From assembly GCA_040954595.2 (NCBI GenBank), contig CM082577.2:1922001-1986000 (forward strand): a stretch of DNA of 64,000 nucleotides, given 5' to 3'. Below, piece after piece: positions 1 to 11,147 of the stretch. This stretch comes from Balanoglossus misakiensis. Its lineage: Eukaryota; Hemichordata. The translations under genes were made by a program, and so were the position numbers. The notes below the pieces were generated by a model. That model was not told the origin of the DNA. It worked only from the letters and a program-made list of their open reading frames with translations, and ran no database searches. Numbering within the stretch: the stretch's first letter is position 1; each line of letters begins with the position of its first letter.

Positions 1-251
1 GTGAAACCAGAAGATATAGTAGTAGACTGATAATCTGATATTGTTATATTGTTAATTAATTATTAAGGTACCCTCATTGAAAAGGTCTGATTGTTTTTTT
101 GAAGTACAATGGCTTTGTTGACCTGAAAGGGACAGTCTGTTTCTCACCCTCTGAAGTCTTAGTACCGGTAGTAGATAATTAGGGAGCTCTCTTCATCAAT
201 AGCTAGTAAAACAGTCCTTTACTAACTCTCTCTTCTGATCTGTTTGCACAG
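1..251 (+). other. 3' end of an upstream intron
   Basis: The sequence just before 252 looks like a strong 3' splice site. A branch-point-like TACTAAC lies near 219-225, followed by a CT-rich tract and CACAG ending at 251. The first exon seen in the window is therefore probably not the transcript's first exon, and a 5' non-coding exon should lie upstream of the window. I see no coding sequence in 1-251. What I see is the splice-site consensus; the existence of an upstream exon is inferred. Confidence 0.55.
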
Positions 252-297
252 ACGATGGATAGCAGCTGATTGCCTGCCATGACACTCCACTACAAAC
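252..297 (+). promoter_or_regulatory. 5' untranslated leader with two short upstream ORFs
   Basis: This 46-nt leader lies between the inferred acceptor and the start codon at 298. It contains two upstream ATGs. The first, at 254, reads MDSS and stops. The second, at 279, reads eight codons and its TAG stop (303-305) overlaps the main start region. A TGA at 280-282 is in frame with the main ATG, so coding cannot begin further upstream in this frame within the exon. Short upstream ORFs commonly lower main-ORF translation; an effect here is inference. Confidence 0.45.
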
Positions 298-377
298 ATG
301 GCTAGCAATGGTGCGACAAGACGGTCATTCGCCTTGAAGACCAGAGGGCTGGCAGGCAACACTCTGGACGAAACCAG
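298..377 (+). CDS. First coding exon of an unidentified protein (residues 1-26 and part of 27)
   Basis: The ATG at 298 has A at -3 and G at +4, a strong start context, and an in-frame TGA at 280-282 lies just upstream. It encodes 26 residues plus two bases of a split Ser codon, beginning MASNGATRRSFALKTRGLAG. The segment is basic (several Arg and Lys) and has no signal peptide or membrane segment. The donor is AACCAG|GTATTT. The two leftover bases (AG) join exactly with the T that opens the exon at 12399 to give Ser, and the downstream frame is open. If the intron were kept, translation would stop within a few codons. The exon is short, so the call rests on start context, donor quality and phase agreement with the large exon 12 kb away. 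Function is not recognised. Confidence 0.65.
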
Positions 378-418
378 GTATTTTCTTTTTCTCTAACCCT
401 TTCACCCCCAGTTTCCTC

Positions 419-493
419 TTAAGAGGTCCAGCCTTACATGTATGATGTACCATAGAAAACAATAGGTTTGGACTGAAACATGGTGGTGAAATG
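419..493 (+). repeat. Dispersed repeat, copy 1 of 3
   Basis: This block resembles 31258-31318 and 43786-43839. All three begin with AGAGGTCC, two have an ATAGAAAACAATA-like middle, and all end in TTGGACT(or C)-AAAC-CATGGT. It abuts the TTAA element that begins at 495. The family is unknown. Similarity was judged by eye. Confidence 0.5.
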
Positions 494-494
494 G

Positions 495-807
495 TTAAAG
501 GTCCACTCTCTGTAACTTTGCCTTTTTATAGTATTTTTATGTTCAGTGTATCAACCATGGTTTGTTGTTTGGCTCCCTGATTGAACACTTATATTCTCAA
601 CATACTCCATGTGCGCATAATCGGTATTGTTATTGTTGAAAATTCAAGTCCGGACGGGAATTTGTCAACAATAGCAATGGGGCGTATATATCTGAAAATA
701 CATGACAAGTTGCAATTTGGGAGGAGAACAAGAAAATGTAGTTCAACCATTGCACAAAGCAAAAAACTACTGAAAATAGCCAAAAGTTACATATAGTGGC
801 CCTTTAA
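495..807. mobile_element. Non-autonomous DNA transposon (MITE), TTAA type, copy 1
   Basis: The 313-bp element has imperfect terminal inverted repeats of about 25 bp. The left end reads TTAAAGGTCCACTCTCTGTA and continues ACTTT. The right end, reverse-complemented, reads TTAAAGGGCCACTATATGTA and continues ACTTTT. Both ends carry TTAA, which fits a TTAA target-site duplication as in the Kolobok and piggyBac superfamilies, but TTAA could also belong to the termini. No transposase is encoded; the 71- and 64-codon reading frames inside are chance. A related, truncated copy lies at 53640-53792. Confidence 0.65.
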
Positions 808-3231
808 TTTAGTGAAATGTCAATGTCTGTATCTGTAGACCGACAATCAGTCAGTCCAAACACGCAGCCTTCATCTCTGTATTCTTGGCGACTTCTGTTT
901 CGTAGCTTACAATGATCTAGCCTCAAGTTCTCTGTACAAAGTGTATACACCGCTGATCAAATAGAAAAAAAGACATGCTGAATGATACTCGACGCTGACA
1001 GAAATCAGAGGGGGAGGGCAGAAGTGTCACTGTGGATTCACAACACAAAATTCTTTCCTCCATAATACAGCCACTTTCACAAACACCATCTTGTTGCTCT
1101 GAATCCAAATTTGCGACCTGTAAAAATACCTTGTATTCAAATGTCACCATGTATATTTCTTGCTGAGCTGTTAACATGATGAAGATATTGAATGTGTTAT
1201 TATTTCCAAGATAATATTGTTGAGAGTTTATTATGTAAGATATAAACACACCAAACCCCTGTTTCCAATAAGCAATTTACCTCCTGAGAAGCAACATGTG
1301 TAAGGAATTCAACTTATCAAACCCAAAGACTAAATATTTCCCATCTGAAAGTTTTCAATAAGAAATTTATCATAGTTAAATACAAACTGCAATGGATTCT
1401 TGATGTCAAACCTCAAGACTAAACATTTTTTATCCAAAGTTAATTAATTTTGATATGAATTACTGTGCTTGTATATTTAGCAAATGAAGTGCTTTCAGCT
1501 TATTACTTATTATATCACAGGTTTTGTTTATTATTAAATGTTAAACAGAATATTGGGTGTGGAAAAATGACTGTTCAGGTACCTACAGCATAAAATTCAA
1601 ATGTTTCCAGACAAAATCTTCATCTGGGTGCACAAGGGTCAATGCCAAACCAATTGTTGCTGATGGAAAGGTCTCCTGTTTTGCACACAGCAGGCAGACA
1701 GAGACAGGCATTTTTTTGCAAATTATACTCCAGTATAATTTAAAACACATGAAGGAACCCGGGGCCAGGAGTCTTCGAGTCGGTCGCGATCAAATTTCAG
1801 CATGCCAATTTCGTAATCAAATGGAATAGAAATGTAAATCGGGCACATTGAATTATTTTTTAGGAATTGGTTTTATTGGGTATGTTTGCTGTCCTCGCAT
1901 GAAATAAAAAGTTACTGTTCGAAATAAAGTGGGATGGTAAAAATTTGCAACTGCCATAATACAACAGACAAAGATTTTTTCTGAGATTTACGATGTAGAT
2001 GAACCGCTATCTACAGTTGTTCAAACCTTTTTTACTTCATGAGCACTAAAAACTTCCCTCTGTGTGAAGCTTTGAAGGAGAAACTCTGGTCTTTTCTTAA
2101 ATCTCTGTGTGGCCTTCAGTGTAGAATGTTTTTATGTGTCTGAAAGCATTTCAGTGTGGTGAAAGAGGATTGCCAGTTGTCTCACCCAAAGAAGGTCGAC
2201 TTCATAGTTTGTTTAGTCGTTTGAAACTCCTCAGTTTTATACCCTATAATCAGTGGCTTTTATTGATAATAGTCGCGGGCACAATAGGGAGGATGTTGAA
2301 AGGCGCGTTTGAATGCCTGTCGTCTATTGAAAGTAAAAGCGGACAATCTATATCCACTGACGGATGACGTCCACCGAGCACGTGAATTCGTGAACGCACC
2401 TTTCTTTTTATTGGGTGCCTGCATTATTTCTTGCCTTCTGTTTGTTGTCAATCAGCAAGACTTTAGGGTTGAATTTGGTCATCTGAGGAACGGTTTTTCG
2501 TTTCGGCCTGAAGGTCTCTACGCTCCTGATTCTGTTTACAGTTCAGACATCAATTGGGGGGAGAGATTCGTCCTTTGATGTCTCACTGAGCACGTCTTGT
2601 TGCGATACAGTGAACTGCAAACATTTGCAGAACATGAACAAAAAGCTGTCCTCTTGCTCGGGCAAATTGAATGCAGACGTCGTGCACTTGGAGAATGCGT
2701 CACTATAACTTGCTGGCCCTCCCGCTGGCGGGCTTTTGCATTATGCGAACGTGACGAATTTCTGTTACCCCTGGAAACCGAACAAACAGAATGAAAAAAA
2801 TACTTGTGTTTTTCCCATTGGTGATAGATGTTTTGAAATTGCCGGAGTGCATTTCTAAAGAATGTGAAAGGTAATGTGTGTCACCAAAGAAATGAGTGAT
2901 TTCACAGTGAAGTCTTGATGTTGACAGTAAATATTATATACGTCTTGTAATTCTTTGTTCGAAGCACTTAGCAAAGTAATCTTTTCACACGGATCTATTT
3001 AACTGTCTGTAAAGGAAAGTAGCTGTATTTAATTATGGTCATTTTGTTCTTCGCATTCAGAGATTCTTGTTCATTTCAGAATTAAAATTCAATATCCTAC
3101 AAAGCAGCTCCCTGTTTTTGGGGTGAAGGGCCAAGTCTATTGTCGCCGTTTGCGTTCTGCAACAACCTAGCAACCCAGAAATGGTGTCATTGAACTACAA
3201 TACTTCAACTGTCAAGGATGTTGAAGTTGTG

Positions 3232-3276
3232 CATGTATCGATCACAGGTGTGAAACGTGCACACCTGTGATACATG
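3232..3276 (+). repeat. Near-perfect hairpin
   Basis: The left arm at 3232-3252 and right arm at 3260-3276 pair over 17 bp, with a 4-nt CGAT bulge in the left arm and a 7-nt loop. The inner 10 bp (CACAGGTGTG against CACACCTGTG) are uninterrupted. It is shorter than a usual pre-miRNA. The arms contain CAGGTG E-boxes. Confidence 0.6.
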
Positions 3277-3973
3277 TTATCTCAAGTGTGGATCCAGTCT
3301 GTACGCCACAAATCAAATCGAATCAAGTCAAACTGAATCGACCTTGCTCTTCAGACAATTGTGTCTGTGGTGACATCCTCCACGACCTAGTTCATTTCAG
3401 GTCACGCTCGCTTGTAACTAGAACGTGACGAAGCAGGTGATGTTCTTCCAAGTTTTGTGAGAGAAGTCACTGAACTAATTCCCAGTCACACAGGGTTCAC
3501 TGGGGTTTAGGTGGGGACTTGAGGGTTGTACATGCATGTACAGTGCAGCAGAGCAGGGCTAATGTGGGTTGAGTCTTCTTGTGGGTTGTCATTTCAGGGG
3601 TTGTCAGTATGTTAGGTGAGGACGCAGGTGACTTGGTTTTCAAGTAGGTTGTGATTTCATCTTGTCAAGCAAAGTCAGACACAGCCAGTAGATCAGACCA
3701 TCTAATGCAGTATTGATCAAATGATCACATACGAGAAACTCCTAGAAGGGAATAAGTCGTACTTCAAGATAAAAAGCATGTACTTAAAATAGAAATATAA
3801 TAGCACAATGTTGGGTTTTGTCGATAGAAGTTGCCCTAAGCTCTCACGTGAAATGAAAAAAAGCCTTCCCTTTTAACCAGATTGTGAGTTTTTTTTTGTG
3901 AAAGTGGATTTTGACCAACAATGCCTTGGGTTTAAAATGAGCAACTGAAAGGCTGATAATCATATGCCAGAGG

Positions 3974-4519
3974 CTATGTCTGTTTTTTTTTCACGCGTAC
4001 TATTAAAAAATCATGTTTAAACTGGCAACAGAAACTGGATTTGGAGAACAAGCTGTGTTGTTTAGAGGGAGATCTCAGAACGGGTAAGCTTGGTTGACTG
4101 TCAGCGCGAGCATTTGAGAATTTACCTGTGGAGAGATAACCGAAACAGCGTGGGAGGAATATGCAACGGCGCGATGTTCTTCTCCGCTTGGTTTGTTGTA
4201 ACTGTTTCGCGTGGAACTGTTTACTTCTATGAGCCCCGCTCTTTACATAATGCGAAGGGGGGCAACAAATGGGTGGCTGGGGGGCGAAACACGTCAATGA
4301 GTTCAGGACATTCGGTCGGTGAAATATCTCGCGTCTCTTGTGTGCTGCGGTTGTGACAGTCGAGGGAGTGCACGCTCTGTTTGGTGCGAATGGCTCATGT
4401 GCCCCCAAGCAGTACACATAGTTGGTTGTGTCAACAGGACAGTGGAGATGTATGGGGTTGTGCCGGTACATACAAACTTGCACAATGAAGACAATGATGA
4501 TCTGTTTCAGAGAATGCAA
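3974..4519 (-). other. Unsupported 181-codon reading frame
   Basis: This is the longest open frame in the window that does not overlap the gene's own exons. The translation is rich in Cys, His, Pro, Arg and Ser, has no motif I recognise, and changes character along its length. No promoter, splice or poly(A) context supports it. The local sequence is somewhat richer in G and C than its surroundings, which lowers the stop-codon rate. I list it so that it can be checked, not as a gene. Confidence 0.1.
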
Positions 4520-5595
4520 GGGTGTTCAGAACTCTGACCTGCAAGTTTGAGGTGACTTTTGTGCAACACTATCATTCAGAAAAAAGTTGCCCTTTTTTCT
4601 TGAAATAAATTTATTCCTATGTCACCTTTAAGTTGTCACACTACAACCAAAATTGAGTTCTCCTTTTAATTTAAATATAAAGTGTTTGACTCCCATGTTT
4701 ATTGATGTTAAAAACTTGTAGAACGCCCCAGGGGTATGTAGAAGGCTGACAGTGTCCACCCATTTTGTGTTGGAAAGGTGAATGAGTTCAAAAAACGACC
4801 AAGGCTCAATATTGTCAAAGGAGGCAAAGTCTTTAATATTCCAGTTATAATATGGTTCCTTTTTCTTTTTCTCTTAGAGTACTTTGGACAAATTCTGGTC
4901 ATTTTGGATAGTTCCAAGCAAGACATTGCATGATTGTTCATTAGTGAACACAGTTCTATATTTGGCAAGGCGAGAGTAAAGCCTAACAGTCCATTGACAT
5001 TCTAATGGAAGGACAATTGAAATAACTTCTCGCATTTGAAACAAAACTAAGTAAACTTAAGTCAAAAGAAACAACATTATGTCCCTTTAAAGTTAAAATT
5101 AGTCTGACTTATGGCATGCATATAAATTATACAGTGTAAGCATTCTTAGAGTCTTTGTACAATGCTTAGAAATTCCAAGACATGTACCAAAACAATCGGG
5201 CTAATGTTTACTAACCACCTGCACTCGTTATGGGATCATCTTCAAAAGGTTACATACCTCTGTGTTAATAAAGTCAGAAGCTTAGGGAGATAATCTCCCG
5301 ATTAAAGGACTTGATCTTCCTTCTCAAGTACATGTGTGTATTCAGTTATTCTGTCTGCTTATCGCTGTAGAGTTGACTGCTATGCATTCCGGAGATGATT
5401 AGCTTGTGAAAGTTGTGAATGTCTTCACTCAATTATGACAGAGAAGGAAGCCATTCTCTCTGTTGTATGGAATCCTTCGTTCAGAGACAATGCCATAGTT
5501 TGAGAAGCAGTCTTAAAGTATTTTTTTCTGTGGAAAAATTCAAAGCAGTTACGAAAGTATGATGAGAATGTCTGGTACTGGGAAAGACGTACCGG

Positions 5596-5620
5596 TACAT
5601 CTGATTTTAATCATATTGGA
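5596..5620 (+). repeat. Solo fragment of the 11009-11147 inverted-repeat family
   Basis: About 25 bp here match the right arm of the element at 11009-11147 with roughly two differences (shared core ACATCTGATTTTAATCA). No partner arm is visible nearby, so this is a relic or a chance match to a short palindromic core. Confidence 0.35.
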
Positions 5621-8600
5621 ATGGACCTCTCCCTGCTTTGCTCTATCTGTTCCTGATGTCTCTTTGTTTGAAGCACGTGCCACATACAGTACCCAACCTG
5701 GGACACCCATGGATTGTAAATTTGTAAAATGTGGATACACATCGGTGTTTGCTGTGAGGGTTAATTAGCCACCAACCTGCAAACACCTTCAGACAGGCCA
5801 AAGATAGCGTATTGATTTTATCCATTGAAAAGGTCAGGCGTTTGTATAAACAGCCACAATTTATACAGTCGGGCAAAACAGAGTTCTCTAGCATTAGTTT
5901 GATTGATGGTGGTGTGTTTAATCCCTCATGAGAGGCGGTTATACATTATTTTTGGGGGAAAAAACCTGCTTTATCATGTTTATCAAAGCAAGGTATTGAG
6001 CGATGGCACTTTTATGGCTGGCTAGTCGTGATTCTTCATTCGTAGTGCGGTGTGGTCATTCACTGACAGTGACATTGACGGAGGGACAGTTACTACACGA
6101 CATTGACCACTGACATGTCTGGAAATATATTTTATGATGACAAATACATTTATTACCCACTTTCTGCGGAATATTTGCTGAACTGTTGGCGGGTACTTTT
6201 GCCAGGAGCTATTAACTGAAACCAAATCCAGCCACAGAAAAATGAAATTTTGGTCAAAGATGACAAGAGTTGACCCAACATAACATCGACAACCCATACT
6301 TCAAAATGTGAGCTTTAAATTTACGAGACGTTACTAACAAAACTCTATGAACAGCACACAACAAAGTGATGGTGTTTTGATGTAATGTTAAATATCTTTC
6401 CACAATAAAGTGTTGCCATGGCAACGTTACATTTTGTTTTATCCCAGAGTATTTCGTTTTAGTCTGCTGAGAAAGGTAGCAAGTCTTTCTTTAAACACAA
6501 TTTGCCACTGTTGTCGCTGAGCTGGAAATTAAGTTGTCTGACTGAAATTAGTCTCCGATATTTGTTTCTTTTTCTTGTGTGTGGCAAGTTGATACGATAC
6601 CCCCAATCATTACAGGGGCAATTTCTGTCACCCGATCAGCCCATTGTTAAATCGCCTATTGTGATACAAGTTAGGGTTATTAGAGGCATTGGAACTCAGC
6701 CACCATGGGCAAATTGGTCAGCTGATTCTAATTGTCCGTGGCCGTCGCGATCGATTCACCCCCCTTTGGTGATCTCAAATCCGTGAGAAGTTTTTGTCCG
6801 TTTGCCAGGGCTTTGTGTGGAGACTTGTGTCAGATAGTGTGTGTGTGTGCCAGCGATAGTTGACTGTTTTCTCCCATGACCACTTGGAGAAGACTCCACT
6901 TCAGTTTGTGTTTTGTAACACTACCTCCGTAAACTTTATGTGAAAGTTAATTTTTGAGATGCCGGATGAATTATATACGAACAGTAACACCAGATATACT
7001 TTTTAGGGGAACTTTTATACCAGTCATTATGGAATTATCATGTATTCACATAAGCAAATAAAACAATATGGCTTGTCCAGTGACGTACTTGAAAGTAAAT
7101 ATGCTGTTCCAGTATTACCTGGTCAGTATATCATTTGCAGATCCTGAACTTTTACCCAGGATACGTGATGTACGTGGCACATTCCTTTTAGATTTATCGC
7201 TGTAACCCAAACCCACCATTTTGGTCTGAAATTGCAGATTTTGATTTGTTTCTATACAACATTGATACCCACTGACGTGTTATGTACATGTTCATCATCT
7301 GATGAGTATACACAGTGCTGCCTTCATTACTGTTTTGTAACCAGCAGTATTTCACTATGGGATTGAGGTTGTTAGCAAGTAAAAAGTTTTCAAAATGTAC
7401 AAGCGACGCAAATATTGCATGATGAATCATATTTTTTCAAATGTTCGTGTGGTTTTTCTATGAATTCCACTTCAAAGGGATTAAGAAAGAGGAACATGAA
7501 TGCAAACAAAGAGAAATTCACTTTATGTACACAGACTCAGTGTGTTTCCACCAAACTTTGTGAGTTTGATAATCAGAATAAAGTTCTTGAAACAAATGTT
7601 TTCGCAGTGGCTCTTGTGTTGATTCTGAAAGGTACAAAAATCGTGCGTCGAGTATTTGTATTTCAATTGAAAACAAAGTTGCAGTGTCAACACTAGAGAA
7701 AGACAAATGGGATCGTTCATCGCCGCCCGACAATGTAACCTGCTGACCCTCCTTAGCAAAGTGGGGGAGACAACCAACGTAATTTGCCTGTGTTGATACT
7801 AAGACGGATCATCTCCATGTGTCAGTGTGCGTCTTTGGCAGCAGTGCACCTAACCAACCCCCGAGTGGGAAAAAAAAAATTCCTGTGCGTAGATGGAAAG
7901 CTACGACTGTCTTTTCAGAGAGAGAGTGGAACAGTTATTGGCCTGATGAACTCTTCCATGCCAACGGTTGTCGAAGTTTTATGAATGTCCGGCGTCGTGT
8001 CACCGTTGTACAGCTGTTTTTTATTGCTGCCGTCTCAGAGTGAAATGTTGTCCGGCTTTTGACAAGGGCGGGTACAACAAGCTGTTTGTTGTGCTTTTTT
8101 TTCTTCTCTCTCTCCCTGCACGATGCGTCAAGACAGTCAGTGACATGCAGCTGCCTCGGGGATTCAAAGTGGATGAGAAAACTTCTGTGTTTGTTCTGGC
8201 TGTGTTCTTTGTGTCCGCACCAAGTTCAAGTGCAACTAATATTTGTATTTTAAGTGTGGAATGATGCCGGTTACTCCAAGGTAGGTGTGCATTGTTTTGG
8301 CGGTGACTGTTCGTGTCAGTGATGCGTACCACCTGTGTGTTCGGATACATATTCTGCACAGTGCATTATGACACCTGTCTAGTACACCTGTGACAGATTC
8401 TAACTTTTTCAGGCACATTCTGTTCATAGAAACTGTCAGAGGGCGAATTTGTTCCGACTAACCGTGGGACGGTCAACTTCACACCCGTTCACAATGAGTC
8501 AGCTTTTTGACCACATCTATTTCCTGCCCCGTAATGTAAAGCATACTTTTCGCTCCGACTGTGGCCACCTATTAGTCAGAAATCAAATCACTCTCTGGCA

Positions 8601-10060
8601 AATATTTCAAAATTGCTGCACAGGTGGGGCGTGTTGACAAAAGACTTGAAGTTAGAACCGCTGCGATTACTTCATACATCTCAAGAAGTTGGCAAACAGT
8701 CATTTTCAATTACTCTGCCATGGAGCGCGTCATTGACTAGTCTTGTTGAGAAGTGGAGTGTGGACAATCTAGCACCTGCTTGTCAAATGGATAAATTTGT
8801 CACTTTGTAATAAACACAAGTTCAGTCGTATGTTTCTTATATGATATGTATTGATTGGGTGAATTGGTATGAGAATGCTATGTGCCAGTTTTATGTTAGT
8901 TCAAAGAGCAGTAGATATTCAAGACTTTGCACCTGTGAGAATTTCATTGTTAGTAGTTTATTTGACAACAAACTAACCATCAAGTACATCTGAGGACAAT
9001 TTTAGTGTTAATCCCATTGCTCGTTGCCCAATTGTAACGTGTGTGGTATCATTGTGAAAACTTAAATGAAAAACTGAGTGGTGCTGATCACCCATATTTT
9101 TGTCTGAGAAAAATCAACAATCCAAAAAAGATATATTTGATTTGATTCAAATGGATGGACAGCCATATTGAATTACAAACAGTGGTATGTGCAAGGAGTG
9201 ACCATTGTAAATATATGACATAATTTGGTTGTCCGATCCAATCCGAAACTTACCGGCGCGGCAACCCCTGGGTCGGTTTATCAATTTCACATGAGAACCC
9301 TCCCCTGTGTACTCGTCAGTAAAGTTTTGCAGCAAACATTGTGGATTTGATTTATGTTGTTCATGTTTTGTGAAGGAGAATAACATGATGTTTTTTATGA
9401 AACAAAAAATTGCCAAATAGTAATAAAAGATGGTGCGTGACTCTGGTTGGTTCTGTGGTTCCGTAGAACTGAGAAGTCTTTGTTCAATGTGTGCTCTTGT
9501 GTCTGGAATACATTTCACATGTTACATTAAATGCCATCAACAGATTAACCCAGTCACCTTGCGAAAATCCCCCGCGATTGAAAAGACAGGGCTCAGAGCA
9601 TGCAGTTGAGGAACTGTGGTTTCCATCAAGTGGCCTTTCCCCCCCTTATCGAAGTTGTATTGTCTCTTGGAACAGATATGTATAATACTGGTGTTCAGGT
9701 CAAGTTGACTTTGAATAAGACTGGTTCAGATCTGTTTGAAGTGATTTTGGTGCTGCAAGTTTGTTTCAAATCTCAGAGAATGTAGAATTTAGATTCTCTT
9801 GTGTACGTGCATGTGTGTCCCTTCTGTCAATTCAAACTAGTGGCACTGTTTTGATGTTTGGAATATTCACCTCTCAAAGCTAACAAAAGAAAACCTGCCA
9901 CTTGTACGTAGAATGTTCATTGACATTGTCAGAGAAATACAACTTTTTGGTTTACACTTTTTCTGTAAGCTGCAAGTCCTCTGAACTGTGATGACATGTG
10001 GTAGCTCAGATTAGGGCATTGTACTTTCTGGTAGACGACAAGTCACAGATTGCATATATT

Positions 10061-10223
10061 CTGTACTGTACTGAACTGTACTGTAGTGTACTGTAGTGTG
10101 CTGTACTGTACTGTACTGTACTGTACTGTACTGTACTGTACTGTACTGTACTGTACTGTACTGTACTGTACTGTACTGTACTGTAGTGTACTGTACTGTA
10201 CTGTAGTGTACTGTACTGTACTG
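10061..10223. repeat. TGTAC pentanucleotide array
   Basis: About 32 copies of a five-base unit (CTGTA in phase) fill 163 bp. The stretch 10101-10184 is uniform. Variant units with AGTG, GAACT or TGCTG lie towards both ends. Because the unit is not a multiple of three and contains no stop in any frame, pure stretches are open in all six frames (Leu-Tyr-Cys-Thr-Val on plus, Tyr-Ser-Thr-Val-Gln on minus). The long reading frames across it are therefore artefacts. Confidence 0.95.
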
Positions 10224-11008
10224 AAAAAAACAACTTTTGAGAAATATCACCAGAGGTTTTTATTTTTAAAAACACTGGGAACATTTTTCATAGGGAATTC
10301 ACTCGCCTAGCAATATGATTCTTTTGAAGGTTAAGTTATATGTTGTTGCATTATAGATCCAAAGTTTAAGTGGCGCCGTTCAATGTGTGTAGGATGACAT
10401 TCCAAGTATTTATTGCGTTCCTGACAGAAATACTGACTGCAGCACGGCATTGTTAGGCCAACCCTGTTCTATATTTGTCAGGCAGAAAGCTGTAAATTCA
10501 ACAAACAGCACAAACATGGTATAAGCGCAGACGGGAAATTAATCAGGTAGCCTTGCCCTGTTTGCTAAAGGACAAAGTAAGAAATAGAGATACAAAACTC
10601 AGTGAGTGACGCAATTGGAATTTTTTTACTGTTAAGCTTATGGATACAGTAGCTGTAAACTTTCAATGATATTTTCGGGTAGTTTTATTCTGTGTATCCA
10701 CGACAGATTCTTGTTCTACTCCCTACAACATGTTGACATGCCCAGAACGTCATCACAACCTGTATACAGTAGTGTTGTTGTTGACAGTGTTTTAGTCTGG
10801 ACTGAAATTCAAACATCAACAATAACATCGCACTTTGCTGTTTACAAAGTTTGTTGACAAACTTAATATTTGTCATTCAAAAACATTTGTTATCAAGTAG
10901 AACAGGAAACTGCAGTTGTTGCGTAGACCATATTAGTGAAATAAAGATTAAAAGTTTCAGCTAATGTCCCTTTAATGTGCGTTGTCAGTGTTTGAGTATA
11001 TGATTACC

Positions 11009-11147
11009 CAATCTGATTGAAATCAGATGTAGAGTTAGGCGATGGTTTTAGCTTTGGCGTATGCGCACTCTACTTCTGAACAGAACAGCCAAGAATCAGC
11101 AAAGGTTAAGACGGCACCAAACTCTACATCTGATTTTAATCAGATTG
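11009..11147. mobile_element. Short inverted-repeat element (MITE-like)
   Basis: The arms 11009-11036 and 11120-11147 are reverse complements over 28 bp with one mismatch. Each arm begins with a small palindrome (AATCTGATT-N-AATCAGAT). Weaker inverted similarity continues inwards for about 20 bp. The total length of 139 bp and lack of coding capacity fit a miniature inverted-repeat element. I see no clear target-site duplication. Confidence 0.6.

Noticed and set aside
10006-10310. Long reading frames on both strands (Tyr-Ser-Thr-Val-Gln and Leu-Tyr-Cys-Thr-Val repeats)
   Set aside because: They are the forced translation of a stop-free pentanucleotide microsatellite.
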